From an uncultured Acidimicrobiaceae bacterium (lineage in GTDB: Bacteria > Actinomycetota > Acidimicrobiia > Acidimicrobiales > Microtrichaceae), in the NCBI GenBank assembly GCA_937868025.1, contig CALMLJ010000470.1, positions 1 through 26,087 of the forward strand: a stretch of DNA of 26,087 bases, read 5' to 3'. The notes below the pieces were generated by a model. It made no database searches. It worked only from the letters and a program-made list of their open reading frames with translations, and was not told the origin of the DNA. Positions 16,381-23,972 of the stretch are shown one piece after another. The position numbers and the translations under genes are program-made. Positions within the stretch are counted from its first letter, which is position 1. Each line of letters opens with the position of its first letter.

Positions 16381-17304
16381 TCACGCCCCGACGTCCAGCA
16401 CGGACCGGAGGATCCGCTCGACGTGGTCCGGATCGGTGGTCACCTGAAGCCAGGTGAACCTCACGGTTCGCCATCCGGCCGCGAGCGCGAGCTGGTCGCG
16501 GCGACGGTCGTTCTCGAAGTCCTCGAGCCGGGCGTGGTAGGTGCGGCCGTCGAGTTCCACGATCACCCGCTCGCGGCCATGGGCGAAGTCCACCCGTTCC
16601 GATCTCGGTCCACCACTCGTCGCCCAGGGGGCGCGTGCCTCGGGATCGCCCAGCGGGAGTGATCGTCGTTCGCAGAGCGAACGGTACCGCTGTTCGAGCA
16701 TCGACACGCCGGGACCGTGGCCGACTCGTTGGTCGAGGACCGCCGCGAACTGGCCGACCCCGGGGCGACCCGGGCAGACCATCTCGTCGAGCATCAGCTC
16801 GAGCTCGTCGAGGCGCAGCGAGCCGGCGACCACCTGGCGGTCGATGAGCCGCCCGAGCGTCTCGAGATCGGTCGTGGCGGCGAGGTCGAAGACCGTACGC
16901 GCCCGCGTCGTCACCGGTATGCCCTGAGCGACCGTCACGTGGTGCCGTGGAAGCAGCCGGGTCTGGTGGAGGTGGACCCCGTGCAGGCGATGGCTCCGCC
17001 CGTGGCGGCGGATGACGTGCGCGACCCGCGGCGCCGGGTCGCGTTCGCCCCACAGGTGGAGCGCGCTGCCGTGGCTCGCGGCCGAACCGGGGAGGGCCAG
17101 GACCGCGGCGTGGATGTGTCCGAGTGCGGCGATCGGAGCGCCGGCGAGACAGAAGACGCTGTCGTGCAGCTGGGTCCACCGGCCGACGTCGACGCGGTGT
17201 CGGATCTGTCGATAACTCAGACCGATCTCGAGCGCCTGGCAGCGGGCGAAACAATGGTGCTGTCGCGCGGCGAGGTGCGCGAGCTGCAGGTCGGGTGGCG
17301 ACAC
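16381..17304 (-). CDS. AbiEi-like winged-helix protein fused to a DUF559 endonuclease-fold domain
   Basis: The 307-residue protein has three parts. Residues 8-55 form an AbiEi-type N-terminal winged helix (LAARQHHCFARCQALEIGLS, then HDSVFCLAG). Residues 65-160 match the AbiEi-family middle domain (SAASHGSALHLWGE, VTTRARTVFDLAA). Residues 235-305 are a DUF559 domain of the Vsr/PD-(D/E)xK superfamily: VDF with Asp239, VIVELDGRTYH with Glu250 and Asp252, a DRRRD helix (266-270) and GWRTVRFTW (278-285). The core acidic residues are kept, so nuclease activity is plausible. Proteins like this are common in actinobacteria but their function is not established. The GTG start has GGGAG 5 nt upstream. 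No partner toxin (AbiEii) is adjacent. The gene is the sole cargo of a 72-bp inverted-repeat unit and runs opposite to both neighbours. Confidence 0.85.
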   Translation of the reverse strand: MSPPDLQLAHLAARQHHCFARCQALEIGLSYRQIRHRVDVGRWTQLHDSVFCLAGAPIAALGHIHAAVLALPGSAASHGSALHLWGERDPAPRVAHVIRRHGRSHRLHGVHLHQTRLLPRHHVTVAQGIPVTTRARTVFDLAATTDLETLGRLIDRQVVAGSLRLDELELMLDEMVCPGRPGVGQFAAVLDQRVGHGPGVSMLEQRYRSLCERRSLPLGDPEARAPWATSGGPRSERVDFAHGRERVIVELDGRTYHARLEDFENDRRRDQLALAAGWRTVRFTWLQVTTDPDHVERILRSVLDVGA

Positions 17305-17388
17305 GGGGGCTCCCGGGGATGTCGACGACGTGCAGGGGAAGGTGCAGCAACGTACCCGGGAGGTCTGACACCCAGATCGGGACGACGA

Positions 17389-17460
17389 CTGGAGCGCTCA
17401 GGTGACAGGAACTGTCACACCAGCGCTCCAGAGCAACTGAGCGCTCCGGTCGGGGTGGGG
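17389..17460 (-). repeat. Right 72-bp inverted repeat of the DUF559 unit
   Basis: This is the reverse complement of the left arm at 69 of 72 positions. CTGGAGCGCT (17389-17398) pairs with AGCGCTCCAG (17422-17431). It encloses GTGACAG-GAA-CTGTCAC (17402-17418), a longer inner stem than in the left arm. A third AGCGCTCC lies at 17440-17447. It ends 34 bp before the aldehyde dehydrogenase start. Confidence 0.9.
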
Positions 17461-17494
17461 GGTGTGGGGCGCGGGAGTGGGGCAGACTCGGGGG

Positions 17495-18928
17495 ATGGCA
17501 ACCCAGGTGCAGACGCTCAACTACATCGGTGGCGAGTTCCGGGCAGCACGCTCGGGTGCGGTCGACGAGGTGCTCGACCCGGCAACGGGTGAGGTCATCG
17601 CCGAAGTGGCGTCGAGTGATGCCGCCGATGCCGCCGACGCCGTCGAGGCCGCCAGCGCGGCCTTCGAGTCCTGGCGGAAGACCACACCCCGCGAGCGGTT
17701 CGAGATGATCACGAAGCTCGCCGACGCGATCGAGGCCGACCTGCCCGAGCTCAAGCGCCTCGAGTCGCTCAACGTCGGCAAGCCGGTGTCGATCATCGAT
17801 TTCGAGTTCGACCTGACGGTCGACAACTTCCGGTTCTTCGCGGCGGCCGCTCGCTTCATGGAGGGTCGAGCCGGCGGCGAGTACCTCGAGGATCACACCT
17901 CCTTCGTCCGCCGCGACCCGATTGGGGTCATCGTCGGTATCGCCCCCTGGAACTACCCGCTCAACATGGCGACGTGGAAGATCGGCCCGGCGATCGCTGC
18001 AGGGAACACGATGGTGCTCAAGCCCTCGGAGCTGACGCCGCTCACCGCGCTCCGTCTCGCCGAACTGTCCGCCGACATCCTCCCGCCCGGCGTACTCAAC
18101 GTCGTGTCCGGACGAGGCGCAACCGCCGGCTCCGCGCTCGTCGACCATCCTCGCGTCGACATGATCTCGCTCACCGGCGGTGTGGCGACGGGCAAAGCGA
18201 TCGCCCAGGCCGCCTCCGCGAGCCTCAAGCGACTGCACCTCGAACTCGGCGGCAAAGCGCCGGTGGTGGTGTTCGATGACGCTGACATCGAGCTGTTGGT
18301 CAGCACGATGACCGACATGGCGTATTACAACTCCGGCCAGGACTGCACCGCGCCCTGCCGCATCGTGGCCGGCCCCCGAGTCTTCGACGACATCGTCTCA
18401 GGCCTCACCGAGTCGGTCGCAGCGCTGCGGACGGGCGACCCCTTCGATCCCGAGACCAACGTGGGGCCGATCGTCAGCCAGGCGCACCAGCAGCGGGTCG
18501 CCGCCATGATCGGCCGGGCGGCGGAGGCCGGCGCCGACATCACGACCGGCGGGGCGATCATCGACGGTCCGGGGTTCTTCGTCGAGCCGGCCGTGATCGT
18601 CAATCCCGCCCAGGACTCGGAGATCGTGCAGCGCGAACTGTTCGGTCCGGCCGTGAGCGTGCAGCGGTTCTCCGACGAGGAGCAGGCCGTGGCCTGGGCC
18701 AACGACTGCGACTACGGGCTCGCGTCGTCCGTGTGGACGACCGACGTCGGCCGGGCGATGCGGGTCTCCCGCGACCTCCACTTCGGCACGGTCTGGGTCA
18801 ACGACCACATCCCGATCGTCTCGGAGATGCCCCACGGCGGGTACAAGCAGTCCGGCTACGGCAAGGACATGTCGATCTACGCCCTCGAGCACTACACCGA
18901 GCTCAAGCACGTGATGGTGAAGCACTGA
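17495..18928 (+). CDS. Aminobutyraldehyde-type NAD aldehyde dehydrogenase (PatD-like)
   Basis: The 477-residue protein is a full-length aldehyde dehydrogenase: IAPWNYP with Asn153, LKPSE with Lys176, [10 protein letters not shown], general base Glu250 in LELGGKAP, and nucleophile Cys284 in [14 protein letters not shown]. The C-terminus ([20 protein letters not shown], ending HVMVKH) is almost that of E. coli gamma-aminobutyraldehyde dehydrogenase PatD. It should oxidise 4-aminobutanal or a similar omega-aminoaldehyde to the acid, a step of putrescine or polyamine breakdown. The amine-oxidase-type gene at 12916 could supply the aldehyde. GGGG directly before the ATG is too close for a normal ribosome site; CAGACT 6 nt upstream may be a leaderless -10. 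It converges with the epoxide hydrolase gene, the stops being only 9 nt apart. Confidence 0.92.
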   Translation: MATQVQTLNYIGGEFRAARSGAVDEVLDPATGEVIAEVASSDAADAADAVEAASAAFESWRKTTPRERFEMITKLADAIEADLPELKRLESLNVGKPVSIIDFEFDLTVDNFRFFAAAARFMEGRAGGEYLEDHTSFVRRDPIGVIVGIAPWNYPLNMATWKIGPAIAAGNTMVLKPSELTPLTALRLAELSADILPPGVLNVVSGRGATAGSALVDHPRVDMISLTGGVATGKAIAQAASASLKRLHLELGGKAPVVVFDDADIELLVSTMTDMAYYNSGQDCTAPCRIVAGPRVFDDIVSGLTESVAALRTGDPFDPETNVGPIVSQAHQQRVAAMIGRAAEAGADITTGGAIIDGPGFFVEPAVIVNPAQDSEIVQRELFGPAVSVQRFSDEEQAVAWANDCDYGLASSVWTTDVGRAMRVSRDLHFGTVWVNDHIPIVSEMPHGGYKQSGYGKDMSIYALEHYTELKHVMVKH

Positions 18929-18940
18929 GCATCGGGCTCA
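18926..18940. terminator. Short dyad spanning two convergent stop codons
   Basis: TGAGC-ATCGG-GCTCA includes the TGA of the aldehyde dehydrogenase and the reverse-strand TGA of the hydrolase. The stem is only 5 bp, so a terminator role is weakly supported. No other signal fits in the 9-bp gap. Confidence 0.3.
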
Positions 18941-19915
18941 GGCGCTCCCGAACCGGCGCTGGAGCCAGTCGACGAGGAGTTCGTTGACGGCGTCGGGCGA
19001 CTCCTGTTGCACCCAGTGCCCGGCCTTCGGGATGGTGTGGGTCTCGAAGTCGGAGCACACGTTGGGCATGCCGGCGGCAAGCGCCGGCGGCAGCGCCGGG
19101 TCCCATTCGGCGCACAGCATGAGCGTCGGCATCGAGAGGACGGTGGTGCCGACCTCGGGGTGAGCAGCGGAGTTGGCGTCGACGTTGCGGTACCAGTTGA
19201 TGCCGCCTCGGAACCCGGTGCGTTCGAACACCGAGGCGTAGTGGTCGACCACCCCGGCGTCGGCGATCGATTCACCGAGCGGCTCGAGGCCGTCGAGATC
19301 GATGAACGGATTCATGTTGAGCTTGCCGTCCGCCATGGCGCGCTCGGCGATCATCCGGGGGTCGACACCGCCGACCATCAACTTCTCGAAGAGCACCCGG
19401 GCGCGGGGATCCAGTTCGCGCTCGGCGACACCTGGCTCCTGGAACCACAGCATGTACTGCCGTTCGACGTCGCCGTCGACGAGCATCTTCAGGAAGTCGG
19501 TCCCAGGAAACGGAAGGTACGGCGTGCACACACCGACGATGCCGGCGCACCGCTCGGGGTGCAGCACCCCCATGGCCCAGACGACGAAGCCGCCCCAGTC
19601 GTGGCCGACGAACACCGCCTGATCGAGCCCGAGTTCGTCGAGCAGACGAACGAGGTCGCCGGTCAGCTGGTCCATGCCGTAGGCCGCGACCGGTTCGGGT
19701 GCCGTCGAACCGCCGTAGCCACGCTGGTCGGGCGCGATCGCCCGGAACCCGGCGGCCGCGACGGCTGGGAGCTGGTGCCGCCACGAGTAAGCCAGCTCGG
19801 GAAATCCGTGGGAGAAGACGACAGCGGGCCCCGTCCCCTGTTCGTGGACCGAGAGCTCGATGGAGCCGTAGTCGGGATCGGTGAGGCTGATGAGCTGGGG
19901 CTCCGGGAACGTCAT
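18938..19915 (-). CDS. Alpha/beta hydrolase, epoxide hydrolase type
   Basis: The 325-residue product has the oxyanion motif HGFPE (36-40), the SWRHQLPAVAAAGFRAIAPDQRGYGGS segment typical of epoxide hydrolases, the nucleophile Asp106 in GHDWGG, a cap domain with FRGGINWYRN, and a catalytic His in AGHWVQQESP near residue 300. Asp as nucleophile, rather than Ser, points to epoxide hydrolase or haloalkane-type chemistry. The HGFPE and NWYRN motifs favour epoxide hydrolase, which opens epoxides to diols via a covalent ester. The ATG at 19915 comes 4 nt after the stop of the upstream membrane-protein gene without a ribosome site, so it is probably translated by coupling. The natural substrate is unknown. 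Confidence 0.9.
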   Translation of the reverse strand: MTFPEPQLISLTDPDYGSIELSVHEQGTGPAVVFSHGFPELAYSWRHQLPAVAAAGFRAIAPDQRGYGGSTAPEPVAAYGMDQLTGDLVRLLDELGLDQAVFVGHDWGGFVVWAMGVLHPERCAGIVGVCTPYLPFPGTDFLKMLVDGDVERQYMLWFQEPGVAERELDPRARVLFEKLMVGGVDPRMIAERAMADGKLNMNPFIDLDGLEPLGESIADAGVVDHYASVFERTGFRGGINWYRNVDANSAAHPEVGTTVLSMPTLMLCAEWDPALPPALAAGMPNVCSDFETHTIPKAGHWVQQESPDAVNELLVDWLQRRFGSA

Positions 19916-19919
19916 TGCG

Positions 19920-20921
19920 CTATTTGAGCACGCCGGCGGCGGCCATCAGCTCCCGAGCGCGGTCGGCCGGGTCACCGGCGACGTCCTGGCCGGCGCTGAT
20001 CTGCGAGCTCACGCCGTCGAGGGTCAGTTCGGCGGGCTCGTCGTCGATGGCGATGGCGTCGGAACGGACGGTGACGAAGAAGGTCGTGGCCCCGGCGACG
20101 ACCGGCGCATACATCTTCACCCCGGCATCGCGCAGTCGGGCCGCCTGATCGGTCTCGCCGCCGAAGCAGGCCGACAACTCGTTCTCGTCGAGCAGGACCA
20201 GATCGGCGTCACCCGAGGTCAGGGCGGCGCACGTGTCGTCGCGGTCGATGTGGTCGGAGACACCGTCGGTGACGGTCGCTGCGACCTCGCCGTAGATCTG
20301 GGCGAGTTGGACGCGCTCGGGCTGCGCCGAGGACGCGACCACGATCGTCGGGCCGGGACCGGCTCCGCCATCGTCACGGTCGTCGTCCGCCGTCGAGGCG
20401 CCGGCCGCCTGCTCGACGCGATCTCCCTTGGCGGGCTCGTCGTCGCCCTGGTCGCGCATCCCCCACCAGACCGAACCGGCGGTGGCGGCGACCACGAGCA
20501 CACCGGTGATGATCCAGGTGCGGGTGGGGATCCGCCCGTCCTCGGGAATGCCGGGGATCCGCCGGCGGATCTCGCGGATGAGGTTGTCCGTCCAGCGGTA
20601 GGGGAGGAGTGTCAGACCGAGGAGCACCATGAGCCAGCCCGGCCCCGGCAACGGAATGGCGGCCAGACCCAGCAGCACGAGGATCCAGCCGCCGAGGAGG
20701 CGGGCGACCCGCATCCACAGCGAGTGGCGGACCTCCTCGTCGGTCTGTTCCCGACGGCCGGTGTCGCGCTCGGCCTCGATGGCCGCCTCCATGAGGAAGG
20801 CGCGGCGGGCGTGCCGGATCTCGGCGCGGGTGTGCGGGTCGTGGTCGAGCTCCGTCAATGCCGCCGCCTCGTCGTCGAGAGGCGCGTCATCGTGGCGGGA
20901 GGGATCGGTCGGCTCGGTCAC
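19920..20921 (-). CDS. PGPGW-family membrane protein with extracytoplasmic binding-protein-like tail
   Basis: The protein has a charged cytoplasmic head of about 80 residues. Two close membrane helices around IPLPGPGWLMVLLGL follow, the PGPGW motif of a small actinobacterial membrane family. A third helix (WIITGVLVVAATAGSVWWG), an acidic tether and a C-terminal domain of about 130 residues come next. The tail begins TIVVASSAQPERVQLAQIYGE and includes GDADLVLLDENEL and TTFFVTVRSDA. This loosely resembles type 2 periplasmic binding proteins of the OpuAC kind; that is my reading of pattern only. I chose a GTG at 20921 (TEPTDPSRHD follows). A GTG at 20957 would add 12 odd residues with three cysteines in a row. 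No ribosome site settles it. It is cotranscribed with the epoxide hydrolase and divergent from the sigma factor gene. Function unknown. Confidence 0.75.
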   Translation of the reverse strand: MTEPTDPSRHDDAPLDDEAAALTELDHDPHTRAEIRHARRAFLMEAAIEAERDTGRREQTDEEVRHSLWMRVARLLGGWILVLLGLAAIPLPGPGWLMVLLGLTLLPYRWTDNLIREIRRRIPGIPEDGRIPTRTWIITGVLVVAATAGSVWWGMRDQGDDEPAKGDRVEQAAGASTADDDRDDGGAGPGPTIVVASSAQPERVQLAQIYGEVAATVTDGVSDHIDRDDTCAALTSGDADLVLLDENELSACFGGETDQAARLRDAGVKMYAPVVAGATTFFVTVRSDAIAIDDEPAELTLDGVSSQISAGQDVAGDPADRARELMAAAGVLK

Positions 20922-21024
20922 CGCACCAGTGTGGCCACAACAGCAGGGCAGGAGCACCCGGTCCGGGTGAAGGAATTCTCAGATTGGGTGAATCCGAACG
21001 GCCGGTTGGCTCCGAACCGCAGAC

Positions 21025-21978
21025 ATGGTTGCAGTCCAGCGTTTCTCGCGGCGACCCTCTGCATCGGCCGCAACATCCCTCGATCCAGTGGCCCAGTACC
21101 TCGAACACATCGGTGCCTACGAGCTCCTGGGGCCCGAACGCGAGCGTCTGCTCGCCGCCGAGATCGCCGAGGGGCGGGCGGCGTCGGCCCGGCTCGCCGA
21201 CGGTGTGGCGTCCCGCGCCGAGCGGACCCGTCTGGTCGCGGCCGTGGTTGCCGGCGAGGCTGCGTTCGACCAGTTCGTGAACGCCAATCTGCGGCTCGTT
21301 GTGTCCGTCGCGAAGCGGTACCAGGCGACGGGTGTGCCGCTGCTCGACCTGGTGCAGGAGGGCAACCTCGGCCTCATCCGGGCGGTGGAGAAGTTCGACC
21401 ACACGAAGGGGTTCCGGTTCTCGACCTACGGCGTGTGGTGGATCCGACAGTTCATCTCCCGGGGCATCGCGTCGAGCCGGTCGACGGTGCGCCTCCCGAC
21501 GCGGGCGAACGACGACCTGCAGCGACTCCGCCTCGCGGTCGGTCGCTCCGAGTTGGAGTCGGGCCGAACCGGTACCACGGCGGAGCTCGCCGAGCTGGCG
21601 GCGATGAGCGACGAGCGGGTCGTCGAGCTGCTGCCGATGCTCGCGGACCCGGTCTCGTTGTCGTCGGCCGTGGGTGACGGCGGCGCCGAGCTCGGGGATT
21701 TCATCGAGGACGCCGCCGCGCTCGGCGAGGTCGAGTCCGCCGCCGACCGACTCCGTCCCGAGGAGATCGACCGGCTCCTGTCCCCGCTCGACCCGCGGGA
21801 ACGGGTCATCATCGAACTGCGGTACGGGTTCGACGGTGGCGAGGGGTGTTCCATGGGCGAGATCAGCCGCCGCCTCGGCCTGTCCCGTGAGCGGGTTCGT
21901 CAGCTGGAGCAGCGGGCACAGGCCAAGCTGTCCCACCCCAGCCGCCCGCCGCTCCGCGAGTTCATCCGGGGGTGCTAG
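21025..21978 (+). CDS. Group 2 RNA polymerase sigma-70 factor
   Basis: The 317-residue protein holds region 1.2 (DPVAQYLEHIGAYELLGPERE, 20-40) and region 2 with NANLRLVVSVAKRYQ (87-100), LLDLVQEGNLGLIRAVEKFDHTKG and FRFSTYGVWWIRQFISRGIA (130-149). Region 3 and region 4.2 follow, the latter with MGEISRRLGLSRERVRQLEQRAQAKL (277-302) as the -35-binding helix-turn-helix. Length and lack of a long acidic N-terminus mark a non-essential group 2 factor of the HrdB/SigB type rather than the housekeeping sigma. GVWW replaces the usual ATWW in region 2.4, possibly shifting -10 preference. No anti-sigma gene is adjacent. The PGPGW gene lies divergently about 100 bp away. The ATG lacks a clear Shine-Dalgarno sequence, and an in-frame TGA 34 bp upstream limits other starts. 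Confidence 0.93.
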   Translation: MVAVQRFSRRPSASAATSLDPVAQYLEHIGAYELLGPERERLLAAEIAEGRAASARLADGVASRAERTRLVAAVVAGEAAFDQFVNANLRLVVSVAKRYQATGVPLLDLVQEGNLGLIRAVEKFDHTKGFRFSTYGVWWIRQFISRGIASSRSTVRLPTRANDDLQRLRLAVGRSELESGRTGTTAELAELAAMSDERVVELLPMLADPVSLSSAVGDGGAELGDFIEDAAALGEVESAADRLRPEEIDRLLSPLDPRERVIIELRYGFDGGEGCSMGEISRRLGLSRERVRQLEQRAQAKLSHPSRPPLREFIRGC

Positions 21979-21987
21979 AACCGCTCC

Positions 21988-23148
21988 ATGGCGCACCGCT
22001 CCACGGACGACGGATCCGCACCCGAACCTCTCGACCACCACTGGGCCCTGTCGGCCGTCGTTTCGGAGGAGTTCCTCAACACGCTGGCCCGCAACGGCAT
22101 CGGTGACGGCATCGAGGCGGCCGAGCTTCGTCAGCAGTTCAACCTCCCCCTTCTGGGCAGCATCGACCTGAGCATCGGCATGGTGATCGTCGAGGTGTCG
22201 TTCCAGATGTTGGAGGAGCACGGCGACCGTCTCCTGGCGACGATCCGGGCCACCGGCGCCGTCACGTTCCACGGCGACACGCTCATGCCGCCTCTTCCCG
22301 GTCTCGCTCGCGTCCGCGGCGACGTCCTGGTCCGTCCCCGCGTCGAGCTGCATCCCGACGGTCGCTTCATCGCGATCCTCGATCTCGCCGGCAGCGAGCT
22401 GGTCGGGATGACGTTCGAGGGCATCGACGGGATCGAGGCCGACGCCGAGGCGCAGGCGATGATGGGCCAGATGCTCTTCGCCGCGGTCGGCGGCGAGCTG
22501 TTCGAGGGCCTCGCCGACCAGATGGGGTCGGTCGGGCTCGAGCTCGAGCCCGAGCAGGGGCACGTGTTCCGTGAGTTGGGTGTGCACCCGGCTCCCGCCG
22601 ACATCGAGGTGCACCAGGGTGCGATGACCGTCGGTCTGCCGGCAGTGCCGGGGCTCGAGGGTCGGGCGGACGCCGAGCGGGTGAGTGGCCATCGCGTCGG
22701 CGTCGGGGTCGCCGCCGGTGCGCTGTCGGCCCTCGCCAACCGGCTCGCCGCGGACGCCATCGGGACCCCGTTGCCCTTCGAGTTCGATGTGATCGCCCGC
22801 GACGACCGGGTCGGGGCGCGGGTGCGCAACCAGCGGCTGGTGGACTCGCCCTACCTCCCCGATCTCCGGCCCGGGTTCCGGTCGACGGTGCGCCCCCGTC
22901 TGGTGGGCGGCAACCTCGAACTCAGCCTCCGTGAGGCGTGGGTCGAGCTGCCGCTGGTGCCGGCAGCCGTCAATCGCCTCAACCGCTTCTTCGGCGGCGT
23001 CGCCTCGCTCGCGCCGCTCAACGTGTCGATCCCGGCACACACCACCATCCCCGTCCGGCCCGACAGCGACGCCACGCTCGCGATGTCGATCGTCGGGCTC
23101 GAAGTCGAACGCGACGGGGTCGCGTTCGTCGTGGAGGCACACCTGTGA
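21988..23148 (+). CDS. Unrecognised two-lobed beta-rich protein (possibly TULIP-like lipid binding)
   Basis: I do not recognise this 386-residue protein. It has no signal peptide, membrane helix or cysteine. It seems to consist of two lobes, about 25-195 and 205-386. Each starts with a helix (SEEFLNTLARNGIGDGIEAAEL; GALSALANRLAADAI). Each then has long alternating polar/hydrophobic strands (LPLLGSIDLSIGMVIVEVSF; VRPRLVGGNLELSLREAWVELPL) and a proline-rich turn. Such repeated helix-plus-long-sheet lobes recall the TULIP/BPI or DUF2993-like lipid-binding folds, but I have only pattern resemblance. The ATG at 21988 is 9 nt after the sigma factor stop, and its own stop overlaps the phosphatase start (GTGA), so the three genes form one operon. 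A regulatory partner of the sigma factor is one possibility. Confidence 0.75.
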   Translation: MAHRSTDDGSAPEPLDHHWALSAVVSEEFLNTLARNGIGDGIEAAELRQQFNLPLLGSIDLSIGMVIVEVSFQMLEEHGDRLLATIRATGAVTFHGDTLMPPLPGLARVRGDVLVRPRVELHPDGRFIAILDLAGSELVGMTFEGIDGIEADAEAQAMMGQMLFAAVGGELFEGLADQMGSVGLELEPEQGHVFRELGVHPAPADIEVHQGAMTVGLPAVPGLEGRADAERVSGHRVGVGVAAGALSALANRLAADAIGTPLPFEFDVIARDDRVGARVRNQRLVDSPYLPDLRPGFRSTVRPRLVGGNLELSLREAWVELPLVPAAVNRLNRFFGGVASLAPLNVSIPAHTTIPVRPDSDATLAMSIVGLEVERDGVAFVVEAHL

Positions 23149-23894
23149 GCAACGTCGACGAGTGGGACGGCAAGGTCCCCGGAGCGTTCAACCTCCGCGA
23201 CCTCGGGGGCAACCCCGTCGCCGGTGGCATCATCGCCCCCGGTCGGGTGTTCCGCTGCGACCTACTGCATCGGGTCGATGCCGAGCTCGGCGCCCGCTGG
23301 TTGCACCAGAACGACGTGCGCACGTTGATCGACCTGCGCACCCTCGGCGAGCGGGAGGGCGACGGATTCATGGCGGCGAGCGAGCACCTCGACTCGCTGC
23401 ACCGTGGCCTGCTCGACGAGGTGTGGAGCTGGGAGGCCGAGAACGCCGCGGAGGACGACTGGTTCCTGCGCGACCGGACCCTCGAGATGTATGAGCGCTT
23501 CCCGGACCGCATTGCCCAGGTGCTCGGCGACATCGCCGCGGCGCCCGCCAACGTGTTGTTCCACTGCACGGCGGGCAAGGACCGCACCGGCGTGATCGCG
23601 AGCGCCCTGCTCGGAGTGCTCGGTGCCACGCCCGAGGTGATCGCCGCCGACTACGCACGCAGCACCCAGGCCATGGCCGGCATCGTCGGCTGGTACCGCT
23701 CGCTGGCCGGCGACATCCCCCACGATCCCGAACGCGAGCAGCAGATCGTCGATCGGGCGGCAACAGTCGCGACAATGGCAGGCGTCGTCGAGGAGATCGA
23801 ACGCCGGCACGGCTCGTTCGCTGGGTGGGCGCGTGACGCCGGCATCGGCGACGACCTCATCGAAGCGCTGCGGGCGAAACTCGTCGTCTCGTAG
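23145..23894 (+). CDS. Tyrosine/serine phosphatase, PTP family (Y_phosphatase3)
   Basis: The 249-residue protein has FNLRDLGG (15-22) near its start and the active-site loop HCTAGKDRTG with Cys141 and Arg147, the C(x)5R signature of the atypical bacterial tyrosine phosphatases such as MptpB. It also has the DLR motif (LIDLRTLGERE) and a C-terminal helical region. These enzymes act through a cysteinyl-phosphate on phosphotyrosine, phosphoserine or phosphoinositides. No signal peptide is seen. The GTG at 23145 overlaps the preceding stop and has GGAGG 8 nt upstream, which decides the start. Cotranscription with a sigma factor suggests a signalling output or feedback role, by inference. Confidence 0.92.
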   Translation: MSNVDEWDGKVPGAFNLRDLGGNPVAGGIIAPGRVFRCDLLHRVDAELGARWLHQNDVRTLIDLRTLGEREGDGFMAASEHLDSLHRGLLDEVWSWEAENAAEDDWFLRDRTLEMYERFPDRIAQVLGDIAAAPANVLFHCTAGKDRTGVIASALLGVLGATPEVIAADYARSTQAMAGIVGWYRSLAGDIPHDPEREQQIVDRAATVATMAGVVEEIERRHGSFAGWARDAGIGDDLIEALRAKLVVS

Positions 23895-23907
23895 GTCGCG
23901 CGCGACC
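23894..23907. promoter_or_regulatory. Perfect 14-bp palindrome after the phosphatase gene
   Basis: GGTCGCGCGCGACC begins at the last base of the phosphatase stop codon. It could be a compact terminator or an operator for the SDR gene that begins at 23973. The rest of the 78-bp gap shows TAGACC (23961-23966) 6 nt before the SDR ATG, a possible leaderless -10. Confidence 0.4.
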
Positions 23908-23972
23908 GCCGTCGACCTCGCCCGGCCGTGGGATGAGTGGGCGCTGATGGCGGCCCGGGGTAGACCAGCACC

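Larger units (their letters stand above)
16307..17460. mobile_element. Putative inverted-repeat-bounded unit carrying a single AbiEi-DUF559 gene
   Basis: Two 72-bp arms (16307-16378 and 17389-17460) are inverted copies of each other with three mismatches. The left arm ends 2 nt before the stop codon of the only enclosed gene. The right arm ends 84 bp before its GTG start, room enough for a promoter (TACGTT on the minus strand, 17349-17354). Similarity stops abruptly at both edges of both arms. The unit lies between mcl2 and an aldehyde dehydrogenase gene that are both transcribed on the opposite strand. I see no target-site duplication and no known transposase, so mobility is inferred from structure. 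An alternative is a duplicated terminator pair kept alike by gene conversion. Confidence 0.6.

Noticed and set aside
16307..17460. Classical insertion sequence
   Set aside because: No DDE, serine or tyrosine transposase motif is present and no target-site duplication could be seen, so only a putative element of unknown type is claimed.
20887..23142. Long minus-strand open frame (751 codons) opposite the sigma factor and unknown gene
   Set aside because: The plus strand encodes clear sigma-70 regions 2 and 4, while the minus frame has no recognisable motif and a His/Arg/Glu-rich shadow composition.
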